DNA of 13,544 bases, taken from NCBI GenBank assembly GCA_049276455.1, contig JBASWL010000258.1, positions 1-13,544 of the forward strand. The letters are read 5' to 3'. The stretch comes from Georgfuchsia sp049276455. Lineage in GTDB: Bacteria > Pseudomonadota > Gammaproteobacteria > Burkholderiales > Rhodocyclaceae. Position 1 is the stretch's first letter. The number at the start of each line of letters is the position of its first letter. Position numbers and translations under genes: made by a program. Below, in pieces: positions 5,186-11,156 of this stretch. A model generated the notes under the pieces. It ran no database searches and was not told where the DNA came from. It saw only the letters and a list, made by a program, of their open reading frames with translations.

Positions 5186-6865
5186 TTATTCGCCGCTGAA
5201 ACGCATCGAACGCGGCACCTTTCCCTCGTAGGGGAACGATGCAACGTTCAACAACGACTTGATGATTTCGTCCTTCTTGCCGTTCATGGCCTTGGCAAAT
5301 GCCCCGCCCATGCTGGTCTTCAGTCCGATCTCGTCGCACATCGCCTCAATCTCGCTCTTGGTGAGCAGCTTCAGAAAGTCTTCGCAGAGCTTCCAGTGCC
5401 GCGCCAGATCGATATCGAGGTACTTGAGGAGTTGAACCAGGGTTTTCTCCTCGATGCCATCGGCCGCCGATGCCGCCAGTCCCAGGAACATCTTTTCCCG
5501 AACCGACTCATCCGACTGCGCGATGACCCGCGCTGCTTCGTCGGTCTTGAACGTGAAACTCGCGTACTCCTGCTTCACGAGTGCGCTCAAGGCTTTCGTC
5601 AGCTTGGTATCGCCGATATGCCGGGCATTGCCTGACAGCGAAAGCGCAATGAGTACCGTGAGATTGCTCTCGCGGTTCATCATTAACTCCCGCCGAAACG
5701 CCTTGCGCCAGACCTCCAGCCGGTAGTCCTTGACCCGTTGAGAGTCTTGAACCTTGGCTTCAGCTTTGGCATCCGACTTGATTGACGACTTGGAAGCCGA
5801 CGCGGCCTTGCCGGCCACACCCTTGCTCGAACTCGCCGCTGGTGCGTCCTTCGCCTTTTCCGCCTTGATGCGCGCCGCCACTTTTTTGGCATTGCAGCTC
5901 GCATCGAAACACAGGTCCGGATAGACATTCCCCAGCTTGCCCGGCACCGCAGAAATCGCGGCACCGAAGTTCTTGCAGGCACGGCAGGCTTTCGCCTGAT
6001 CGTCGCCAACACCGGTATCGCCCTCCGCTACAAGTCGCAGCAAAGTGAAGTTTTCTCCGGCGCGAACAATCCGAATGGTCGGATAGTCATCGCTCAGAGA
6101 CGCCTTCTTGGCATCCAGCGCAGCCTCGGCTTTTGCATCAAAGCATGCCCCGTGGGTACAGTGCCCTGTCGCAATCGCCTCACCAAAGAGCGCCTGCTGA
6201 TTCCCCGAGTTATGGGGACAGCCGGCACACTCGCCCTTGTCGAAAATAGCGCTTCCCAATGCCCGCGAGATTTGCTCGAGCTGTCCGCGAAACTGGATCA
6301 CCGTTGGCAGACTGGTCTGAGTAAGCAACTTCTCCAGTACCGCGTCCTGCCGATCGCGCGTAACCGCCGCCAACAACTCGGCATGGCCAAGCTGGATGCG
6401 TCGCTCAGACAAAGCCCGACGGACCTTCTCCGAACAATTCATCAGCGCGAGACGCTTGTCGAGCGTGGTACGCGACCACCCCAGACGGCGTGAAGCCTCA
6501 TCCCGATCACCCTGGCAACGCCCAAGAATCTTGGCCGCCGCTTCAGCTTCCTCGGTGGGACTCATGTTGGCGCGTTGAATGTTTTCGATCAGCGCCGCCT
6601 CATCGGCTTCACCATCGTCGAGTTCACGCACCAGTGCCGGGATTTCATACTCATCCCCGAACACCTTCTTTGCCGCACGCCAGCGTCGTTCGCCGGCAAC
6701 GATTTCAAAACGACCTGCATCGCGAGGCCGCACCAGAATCGCCTGCAGCACCCCTTTCGATTTCACGGACTCTTCCAGCTCCGTCATCTCCGAGGGATCG
6801 AAATAGCCACGAGGATTACGGCCAGGAAGGATGTTCCCGACCTTGATAGACGCTTGCAATTGCAT
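5186..6865 (-). CDS. PRTRC system ParB-family protein
   Basis: A 559-aa ParB/Srx-fold protein. The N-terminal ParB region is clear: PGRNPRGYFD (14-23), LEESVKSKGVLQAILVRP (30-47), GERRWRAA (58-65) and ENIQRANMSPTEEA (94-107), followed by a helix-turn-helix of about 118-142 (EASRRLGWSRTTLDKRL). Two similar Cys clusters follow: C213/C216/C236/C241 and C294/C297/C319/C324, both C-x2-C...C-x4-C, likely metal-binding. A Lys/Ala/Ser linker (about 335-385) leads to a helical C-terminal domain. The start at 6865 is set by GGAGG 4 nt upstream in leader 5. ParB proteins bind DNA sites and often CTP; whether this one segregates DNA or recruits the PRTRC enzymes is unknown. Confidence 0.93.
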   Translation of the reverse strand: MQLQASIKVGNILPGRNPRGYFDPSEMTELEESVKSKGVLQAILVRPRDAGRFEIVAGERRWRAAKKVFGDEYEIPALVRELDDGEADEAALIENIQRANMSPTEEAEAAAKILGRCQGDRDEASRRLGWSRTTLDKRLALMNCSEKVRRALSERRIQLGHAELLAAVTRDRQDAVLEKLLTQTSLPTVIQFRGQLEQISRALGSAIFDKGECAGCPHNSGNQQALFGEAIATGHCTHGACFDAKAEAALDAKKASLSDDYPTIRIVRAGENFTLLRLVAEGDTGVGDDQAKACRACKNFGAAISAVPGKLGNVYPDLCFDASCNAKKVAARIKAEKAKDAPAASSSKGVAGKAASASKSSIKSDAKAEAKVQDSQRVKDYRLEVWRKAFRRELMMNRESNLTVLIALSLSGNARHIGDTKLTKALSALVKQEYASFTFKTDEAARVIAQSDESVREKMFLGLAASAADGIEEKTLVQLLKYLDIDLARHWKLCEDFLKLLTKSEIEAMCDEIGLKTSMGGAFAKAMNGKKDEIIKSLLNVASFPYEGKVPRSMRFSGE

Positions 6866-6934
6866 GATGCCTCCAAAAGAAAAATGGCAGGCAACCGCAT
6901 CCCCGGACGGGAATGCGACTGTCCCGCCGGGTTG
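6866..6934 (-). promoter_or_regulatory. Structured leader 5, in front of the parB-like gene
   Basis: On the minus strand TGCCT-G-CC (6893-6886) can pair with GG-AGGCA (6874-6868), covering the SD with one bulge. The alternative is GGCGGG (6928-6923) with CCTGCC, 6 bp with one G-U, enclosing the 9-bp hairpin CGCATTCCC-GTCC-GGGGATGCG (6917-6896). Confidence 0.6.
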
Positions 6935-6947
6935 AATTGCTGAAAAG

Positions 6948-7268
6948 TTAATGGGTATATCGTTGCCGATACCGTTGCAGCACCTGATCCCGAATTTCGT
7001 CGGCATCAAGGCCAAACAGACGACAACACGCCCGATAGGTAAACGCGCCAGACTCCACCCGTGGGGCCTGCAACCACTGGAAGATATCTGTCCGTGTGGC
7101 GGCAGACACCCTCAAGTCAAACAGGTCGTGCAGCGATTTCTCCAGCAGGAGGCCATGCAGCCGCAGGATCTCATCCTCGGTCCATGGGGGCTCGCCACCA
7201 AAACTCGCTTCACTTCCTGCCGTGCTAGCCAGGTTGAGTTGACGCACCAGACCGTCTTCCCTGTGCAT
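6948..7268 (-). CDS. Hypothetical protein, 106 aa
   Basis: The frame starts MHREDGLVRQ with AGGAGG 5 nt before the ATG and ends at TAA before leader 5. The N-terminal third is probably disordered; residues about 30-60 (WTEDEILRLHGLLLEKSL) look helical. The C-terminal FTYRACCRLFGLDADEIRDQ has a paired Cys and helix pattern that I recall from other small mobile-element proteins but cannot name. No signal or membrane segment. It lies between the 70-aa gene and parB without a leader structure of its own. Function unknown. Confidence 0.75.
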   Translation of the reverse strand: MHREDGLVRQLNLASTAGSEASFGGEPPWTEDEILRLHGLLLEKSLHDLFDLRVSAATRTDIFQWLQAPRVESGAFTYRACCRLFGLDADEIRDQVLQRYRQRYTH

Positions 7269-7305
7269 GGTCGCCTCCTTGAATAAGCGCGATGATTCGT
7301 TGCGC

Positions 7306-7518
7306 CTAGTTGCGGTTGTCGGCCTTGATTACGCGGTACGTCTCGTATTCGATCTGGTATCCGTTACCGTGGATGACACTCAAAAGCTGATTGCGCGCCA
7401 ACACAACGGCGGCATCGTCTTCCTTGTTCATCGCCAGGAAACTGACGTTATCGAGCACACGCACCGCTCTGGCACAGATCCGAATGGCACCGAACTCCGT
7501 GTCACCCAGCATGGTCAT
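7306..7518 (-). CDS. Hypothetical protein, 70 aa, coupled to recT
   Basis: The ATG overlaps the recT stop (ATGA, 7518-7515), with GGAGG 7 nt upstream inside recT, so it is translated by coupling. It begins MTMLGDTEFGAIRICARAV and has an alternating strand/helix pattern with a basic C terminus (YRVIKADNRN). There is no known motif. Position directly after recT suggests an accessory of the recombination module; no function can be assigned. Confidence 0.7.
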   Translation of the reverse strand: MTMLGDTEFGAIRICARAVRVLDNVSFLAMNKEDDAAVVLARNQLLSVIHGNGYQIEYETYRVIKADNRN

Positions 7519-8591
7519 TTGCCTTCCTCCCCGAAAATGTCACTGCCAGCGGAGGACGGAGTGGCCAAGGCAGTCTTGCGACTGCGGTAAGCACGGAGCA
7601 GTTGCTCCAGTTCGGCACCTTCAAATGACCCTTCGGCCCGGACATAGACTTCATCCAGTTCGTCGGTCGATACCGCCTTGCCGATACTGGCCAAGGTGTC
7701 TTGCAGCAACTTGCCGGATGCCGAACGCTCCGGGTTTGCTCCCTTTGCGCCCTGCTCTGACGGTGTGGAGATCACTTCGCCGGTTTCATCGTCGATGATC
7801 GGTGCCCATGACCCTTCAATGGCTTCAGCGATTCCGATGTTCTGGGTTTCACCGCGCTCATTCACCTCGTCCATGGCAAGTGCCATCGCCAGTTCTGGCG
7901 ACTTCGGCAGCAGATTGCACAAACGGCGTATCACGGTCTTGAGACCCATGGGAATGAAATGCGTGTCCCAAGGGCTTTCCTTTCCGTACTTCTTTGCCAT
8001 CTGATAACCACGGGAGTTATCCCGCACCTGCTCGATCTGCTCTTTCGACATCGCATGAAAGGTTCGTGTGCCGTCCTTGAAAACTGCAACGGCGTAGAAG
8101 CCCACGATGGTTCCACGCTCCTCATCGGAAGAGGGGAAGCCACTCTTCTTCAAGGGCTCATGCACCAGGGTCCGATTGAGACCGAGGACGATATCGAACT
8201 TGTCATTGACTCGAACCTCGTGACCGTAGATGTCCTGCACGATTCCGCTGTTGCGTGCGAGCTTCATGAGGCCCTGATAGCCAGGAATCAACTGACACTG
8301 GCTACCGAACGGAACAAGGTGCGCTTCTCCCATCAGACCCACTTCCAACCCTAGCTGACTGGACTGAATCACCGCCGCAAACACGCTGCGGGGATCGGTC
8401 TGGGCCAGTTTCGGATTCATGCGGAATGCCGTCAGGGCAATCCGTACCATCCGGTCCGGACTCAAGTGCTTGGGCAGGGCGCGGGCGATTTCACCCTTGA
8501 ACTGCTCCAGCATGGCCGGAAACGGAACGACATTGGACGGTGCACTGCTGCCTTGGCGGGACTTCTGGATATTGCGTAAGGTTTGCGACAT
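7515..8591 (-). CDS. recT: RecT-family single-strand annealing recombinase
   Basis: A 358-aa protein of the RecT family of phage and mobile-element annealing proteins, which coat ssDNA and anneal it to complementary strands, usually with a partner exonuclease. Recognisable stretches are LPKHLSPDRMVRIALTAF (about 40-57), SVFAAVIQSSQLGLEVGL, GEAHLVPFGSQCQLIPGYQG and, further on, WDTHFIPMGLKTVIRRLC, all typical of the RecT core. Residues beyond about 260 form an acidic, variable tail. The start at MSQTLRN follows GGAG by 6 nt in leader 6. The exonuclease gene is the next gene upstream, as expected of a RecE/RecT-type pair, and the 70-aa gene is coupled at its 3' end. Confidence 0.93.
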   Translation of the reverse strand: MSQTLRNIQKSRQGSSAPSNVVPFPAMLEQFKGEIARALPKHLSPDRMVRIALTAFRMNPKLAQTDPRSVFAAVIQSSQLGLEVGLMGEAHLVPFGSQCQLIPGYQGLMKLARNSGIVQDIYGHEVRVNDKFDIVLGLNRTLVHEPLKKSGFPSSDEERGTIVGFYAVAVFKDGTRTFHAMSKEQIEQVRDNSRGYQMAKKYGKESPWDTHFIPMGLKTVIRRLCNLLPKSPELAMALAMDEVNERGETQNIGIAEAIEGSWAPIIDDETGEVISTPSEQGAKGANPERSASGKLLQDTLASIGKAVSTDELDEVYVRAEGSFEGAELEQLLRAYRSRKTALATPSSAGSDIFGEEGK

Positions 8592-8660
8592 GGTGTTCTC
8601 CAAAGAAAAATGGCGAAGACACATGTCTCCCGGGACGGGGACTGGTATCCCCGCCGGGGT
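8592..8660 (-). promoter_or_regulatory. Structured leader 6, in front of recT
   Basis: On the minus strand GGCGGGGATAC (8655-8645) can pair over 11 consecutive positions (three G-U) with GTGTCTTCGCC (8622-8612), enclosing a small hairpin GTC-CCC...GGG-A-GAC. That same arm can pair imperfectly with GGAGAACAC, the SD and spacer of recT. This is the longest anti-sequestering stem of the family seen here. Confidence 0.6.
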
Positions 8661-8691
8661 TATGAATTCTAAAAATGCGCCGCTTTACGTC

Positions 8692-9525
8692 TTATGCGGC
8701 ATCCAGCTCGAAGGCTTCGGCGTTAGCGGCCCATCGTGGCAACGAGATCAATTCGACCTCGCCACCCGGTTGGTACGCCGGCCAGCTACCCGACTCCTGA
8801 CACCACTTCAGCAGTTGAAGTGCTGCCCGGTACTTCTTGCGACCGACCTCGATCACTTCCGGATCGGCGCGATACACCGCGACGGCATGGGGTGCCTCTT
8901 TCTCCACGGCAACAAACAGGAACGGAAGCTCCATTCCAGTTACGGCCTTGATCCCGTCGACGTAGAACGCCGCCTGGATGTCATAGCCGAAGTTCGCAAT
9001 GGAGCGTGAGAACCCGCCACTGCTGGCATCGATACAGGTCTTGAGATCAACGATGGCTTCACCGTTGAACCAGTCCGGACGACACTTGCAGTTCAGGCCG
9101 GAGCTCGCATCTGTCCAGAACGCAGACAGTTCGGCTTCCCCATGAGCGAGCAACCGTGCAGCCCCAACGTGAGAATGCACGGCCAAATGAACAAGACTGA
9201 GCGTCGCCATGTCCTCAGAGGTAATCAGTGTCTTACCCTGATTCGCCTCTTCAAAGCGTGCGGCAGCTTCTTTGCCTTCCTTGGTGCGACGGTCAAACTT
9301 TTCCGCCACCACAAACTCGTCGGCAAACCGATCTTGTTCGAGTACAAAGGTATGAACGGCGGTACCAAACGCCATGGCCGGTGTCGGCGTATGCGGATGG
9401 TCGAGATACTCGCGCAGGTGGGCCGGGCTCTTCAGCAACTTGACGATGCCAGAGTGTCCGATGGCTTTCTCTGCGTGATACTGGGTGGCCGGCATTAACA
9501 GCAGGCCGGGATGATTTAGTTTCAT
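8692..9525 (-). CDS. PD-(D/E)XK exonuclease, RecE C-terminal-like
   Basis: A 277-aa nuclease resembling the C-terminal exonuclease domain of RecE (exodeoxyribonuclease VIII, PDDEXK_1-type). Motifs in order: FGTAVHTFVLE (53-63), acidic E132 in AELSAFWTD, then D151 in CRPDWF, D160-x-K162 in AIVDLKT, and the QAAFY box (184-188). Such enzymes degrade the 5' strand of dsDNA ends to leave 3' overhangs for RecT. The start at 9525 has GGAGG 5 nt upstream in leader 7. Its gene directly precedes recT. The domain assignment is firm; in vivo partnering is inferred from position. Confidence 0.92.
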   Translation of the reverse strand: MKLNHPGLLLMPATQYHAEKAIGHSGIVKLLKSPAHLREYLDHPHTPTPAMAFGTAVHTFVLEQDRFADEFVVAEKFDRRTKEGKEAAARFEEANQGKTLITSEDMATLSLVHLAVHSHVGAARLLAHGEAELSAFWTDASSGLNCKCRPDWFNGEAIVDLKTCIDASSGGFSRSIANFGYDIQAAFYVDGIKAVTGMELPFLFVAVEKEAPHAVAVYRADPEVIEVGRKKYRAALQLLKWCQESGSWPAYQPGGEVELISLPRWAANAEAFELDAA

Positions 9526-9586
9526 GGTGCCTCCAGAGTGAATTGCCGGAAGCGCCGACCCGAACCGGGGCGATAACCCCGGCTGG
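9526..9586 (-). promoter_or_regulatory. Structured leader 7, in front of the exonuclease gene
   Basis: On the minus strand GCTTCCGG (9553-9546) pairs with CTGGAGGC (9536-9529), 8 bp with two G-U, burying the SD. The alternative is GCCGGGG (9583-9577) with TTCCGGC (9551-9545), 7 bp, enclosing a hairpin with CCCG-GTT-CGGG. A TAGCTGG module lies just 5'. Confidence 0.6.
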
Positions 9587-9626
9587 GTTGGTGAATGCTG
9601 TTTGTTTCGAGCGGCCAGCTACCGCT
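9587..9626 (-). repeat. TAGCTGG-loop hairpin module, copy 2
   Basis: On the minus strand the stem AGCGG/CCGCT holds loop TAGCTGG (9626-9610), then CGAAACAAACAGCATT and leader 7. Loop and trailer match copies 1 and 3 while the stem covaries. Confidence 0.7.
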
Positions 9627-9662
9627 ACTTAATCAACCGGATAACCGATCGATCAAATACGG

Positions 9663-9717
9663 CTTTCCGCAAGGCGCTCAGTACGAGTGCCCTCGGGAAA
9701 GCCCCGGAAATCCGGGG
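9663..9717 (-). repeat. Composite hairpin module (CTTTCC/GGAAAG), copy 2
   Basis: On the minus strand, 8 nt after the 53-aa gene stop: hairpin TCCGGGG/CCCCGGA (9717-9702), CTTTCC, hairpin CGAG-GGCA-CTCG (9695-9684), a 15-nt tail and closing GGAAAG (9668-9663). Same order of parts as 757-835, with unrelated inner-hairpin sequence. Confidence 0.5.
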
Positions 9718-9725
9718 CGATGTAA

Positions 9726-9887
9726 TCATTCGACGGTACCGGCCTTGCGCGCTATGTCCAGTGCTTTGATCAACATGTCGCGGGTTTCCGGGTCTCTCCT
9801 GCCCGCCTTTAGCCGCTGATAGAGATCGCAGGCAAAGGCCATCGGCAGGGGATCGAACAGTCGAACGAGGTAGGGATTCAGTTTCAT
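9726..9887 (-). CDS. Hypothetical protein, 53 aa
   Basis: The frame starts MKLNPYLVRLFDPLPM with GGAG 6 nt before the ATG, in structured leader 8, and ends at TGA. It is a compact helical protein with DLYQRLKAGRRDPETRD and a C-terminal ALDIARKAGTVE. A longer frame to 10019 reads through the leader and was rejected. The first codons (MKLN) and the preceding CTCTGGAG resemble the start of the exonuclease gene, suggesting a copied leader-plus-start segment. Function unknown. Confidence 0.7.
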   Translation of the reverse strand: MKLNPYLVRLFDPLPMAFACDLYQRLKAGRRDPETRDMLIKALDIARKAGTVE

Positions 9888-10016
9888 GATTTTCTCCAGA
9901 GGTTGATAAATGACCCTGGCGAAAATCGCATCCAAGATGGAGCGATCCCCGCAGGACAAAGGGCTCTTCGAAGAAAGCGCTTTGTGCTGCGGGGATGACC
10001 CCCACAGGCAATACTG
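9888..10016 (-). promoter_or_regulatory. Structured leader 8 with long upstream hairpin
   Basis: On the minus strand GATTTTC-G-CCAG (9927-9916) pairs with CTGG-A-GAAAATC (9899-9888): 7+4 bp around one mismatch, with the SD inside. A competing local hairpin CTTG...GCGA-TTT-TCGC-CAGG uses the same arm. Upstream lies a very stable hairpin with 10-bp ends (9945-9996). This is the longest and most divergent leader. Confidence 0.55.
9945..9996 (-). repeat. Long inverted repeat / stem-loop
   Basis: ATCCCCGCAG and CTGCGGGGAT form a perfect 10-bp stem; inside it, after a C-C mismatch, ACAAAG pairs with CTTTGT, and the apex holds TCTTCGAAGA. It lies between the 25-aa and 53-aa genes within leader 8. 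There is no T-run, so termination is uncertain. Confidence 0.6.
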
Positions 10017-10020
10017 CAAA

Positions 10021-10098
10021 TCAAAGACCGAGCGCGTGAACGATCGGACGACTGATGATCCAGCCTGAAATGCAGCAAGCGAGTAGAACGAGTTCCAT
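10021..10098 (-). CDS. 25-aa membrane micropeptide
   Basis: A short frame starting MELVLLACCISG and ending with TGA (10023-10021). GGAGG lies 6 nt before the ATG, inside structured leader 9. Residues 2-22 are hydrophobic with two adjacent Cys, suggesting a single membrane-inserted helix. It lies between the 86-aa (also membrane) and 53-aa genes. The strong SD and its own leader make it more likely than chance, but the length gives no homology signal. Confidence 0.5.
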   Translation of the reverse strand: MELVLLACCISGWIISRPIVHALGL

Positions 10099-10168
10099 GA
10101 GATGCCTCCTGAAATGAAAAAGGGGGCACCCCTCCCCTGATGCGGAGGCGATGCCCCCGCGTGGGGTT
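10099..10168 (-). promoter_or_regulatory. Structured leader 9, in front of the 25-aa ORF
   Basis: On the minus strand TGCCCCC (10128-10122) can pair perfectly over 7 bp with upstream GGGGGCA (10158-10152), with an inner CCTCC/GGAGG stem. Alternatively GGTGCCCCC (10130-10122) pairs with GGAGGCATC (10109-10101), 8 of 9 positions, hiding the SD. The two states are clearly exclusive. Confidence 0.65.
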
Positions 10169-10175
10169 GGAAAAA

Positions 10176-10436
10176 TCAGGCGATGACTTCGAAGGAAGCC
10201 GTACCCTTGCTGCCGGAATCGTTGCCAATCCCGCTGCGGCGCATATACGCCGGTATGTCGTACTGCTGCCAATCCACAGCCGATTCCTTGCTTGTTTCCT
10301 GCACCACCTCAGTCGTAGCGACCTGATGCGGTGAGCGCGTGAAATAGCCACGAATGGCCTCCACAGCGAACTGCAGAAACGAGAGAATCAGATGCAGTCC
10401 TGCCAGCATGGCCAGGACGAGAATGACGCGCTCCAT
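10176..10436 (-). CDS. Small membrane-anchored protein, 86 aa
   Basis: The frame starts MERVILVLAMLAGLHL. Residues about 4-28 form one hydrophobic helix, followed by a basic IRGYFTRSPHQ stretch and a polar, probably disordered tail ending ASFEVIA, so a cytoplasmic tail is likely by the positive-inside rule. GGAG is 8 nt before the ATG at 10436; an in-frame TTG at 10442 is too close to the SD. It lies between ssb and the 25-aa ORF. No family recognised. Confidence 0.7.
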   Translation of the reverse strand: MERVILVLAMLAGLHLILSFLQFAVEAIRGYFTRSPHQVATTEVVQETSKESAVDWQQYDIPAYMRRSGIGNDSGSKGTASFEVIA

Positions 10437-10500
10437 GAACAAATCTCCTGATAGAAATGGAGATCAGCTCCCCGCCGGGAAGAAGACCTCCCGGTGGGGA
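10437..10500 (-). promoter_or_regulatory. Structured leader 10, in front of the 86-aa gene
   Basis: On the minus strand ATCTCC (10464-10459) pairs with GGAGAT (10448-10443), covering the SD. Upstream is an 11-position hairpin CCCC-A-CCGGGA/TCCCGG-C-GGGG (10499-10470) with one mismatch. The anti-sequestering pairing is weaker here (GGGGAG with CTCC). Confidence 0.55.
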
Positions 10501-10516
10501 AAATGAAACGTGATGC

Positions 10517-10969
10517 TTAGAACGGTTCCATGTCCGGCACGTCCTCGAACGCAGGGCCTGCGGCCGCCGTCGGTTTCGCGCTACCGTTGCCGGTGCGCTT
10601 GCCATTTTTGGCTTCAGGTACATCGCCGTCCGAAGGACGACCGCCAAGCATCTTCATCTCGCTGGCGAGAATCTCGACGACATAGCGATCCTGTCCCGCC
10701 TTGTCCTGCCATTTGCGGGTCTGGATGCGACCTTCGACGTAGACGGGCGAACCCTTCTTCAGGTACTCGCCAACGACTTCCGCCGTGCGACCAAAAAAGA
10801 CGACACGGTGCCATTCGGTGATTTCTTTCTTTTCACCGGACGACTTGTCCTTGTACGTCTCCGTTGTTGCGATCCGAATCGTTGCGATCGCTTCGCGGTT
10901 CTGCGTGTAACGAACCTCTGGGTCGGCACCGAGGTTGCCGATGAGGGTGACTCTATTAAGTGATGCCAT
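10517..10969 (-). CDS. ssb: Single-stranded DNA-binding protein
   Basis: A 150-aa bacterial SSB with an intact OB-fold: MASLNRVTLIGNLGADPEVRY at the N terminus, EWHRVVFFGRTAEVVGEYLKKG in the middle and VYVEGRIQTRKWQDKAG before the end of the fold at about residue 110. A Gly/Ala/Pro linker follows, then an acidic tip ending EDVPDMEPF; the usual tip is DDIPF, so the last two residues and acidity are kept but the core is altered. The start at 10969 has AGGAGG 4 nt upstream in leader 11. It heads the minus-strand run and probably works with the exonuclease, RecT and helicase on single strands during transfer or repair. Confidence 0.96.
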   Translation of the reverse strand: MASLNRVTLIGNLGADPEVRYTQNREAIATIRIATTETYKDKSSGEKKEITEWHRVVFFGRTAEVVGEYLKKGSPVYVEGRIQTRKWQDKAGQDRYVVEILASEMKMLGGRPSDGDVPEAKNGKRTGNGSAKPTAAAGPAFEDVPDMEPF

Positions 10970-11028
10970 GTTGCCTCCTGACAAAAGTTGGCAGGAAGGC
11001 CGTCATTACCTGACGGGGTTTCCCCGCC
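10970..11028 (-). promoter_or_regulatory. Structured leader 11, in front of ssb
   Basis: On the minus strand GCCT-T-CCTG (11000-10992) pairs with CAGGAGGC (10980-10973), 8 bp with one bulge, hiding the SD. The alternative is GGCGGGGA (11028-11021) with TTCCTGCC (10997-10990), 8 bp, enclosing the perfect hairpin CCGTCA-GGTAA-TGACGG (11016-11000). Confidence 0.65.
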
Positions 11029-11072
11029 GGGGTTAAGTAAATGCTGTTTATTTCGGAAGGCCAGCTACCTTC
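11029..11072 (-). repeat. TAGCTGG-loop hairpin module, copy 3
   Basis: On the minus strand the stem GAAGG/CCTTC encloses TAGCTGG (11072-11056), then CGAAATAAACAGCATTTAC, joining leader 11. This copy has the most changed stem of the three and lies at the head of the whole minus-strand run. Confidence 0.7.
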
Positions 11073-11102
11073 ACCGTGCCCACCATAAGGAGGACATGAG
11101 AT

Positions 11103-11156
11103 GGACGCATTGTGGTCGCCGACCATCGGATTGGGCGTCCGAAATGCGTCCTTTTT
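11103..11156 (+). terminator. Three-way-junction structure followed by T5
   Basis: On the plus strand GGACGCATT (11103-11111) pairs perfectly with AATGCGTCC (11143-11151). Inside are two hairpins, TGGTC-GCC-GACCA (11113-11125) and TCGGA-TTGGGCG-TCCGA (11126-11142), leaving only one unpaired base at the junction; TTTTT follows. This could be an intrinsic terminator or attenuator in the leader of the AcaB-like gene, or the 3' end of a small RNA. The region 11073-11228 otherwise holds only the divergent intergenic space, with no convincing promoter. Confidence 0.55.

Noticed and set aside
6866..7015. N-terminal extension of the ParB frame to 7015
   Set aside because: It would translate leader 5 and overlap the 106-aa gene; the start at 6865 has a good SD and the family N terminus. 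The same reasoning rejects extended starts for PRTRC B, C and E, recT, ssb and the 53-aa gene.
8780..8790. Fourth copy of GGCCAGCTACC, the core of the TAGCTGG module
   Set aside because: Inside the exonuclease coding sequence; lacks the paired stem and the AAACAGCAT trailer, so it is probably coincidence.
11103..11151. Integron attC-like or attachment site
   Set aside because: No attC core sequences, no integrase gene and no direct repeats seen in the window.
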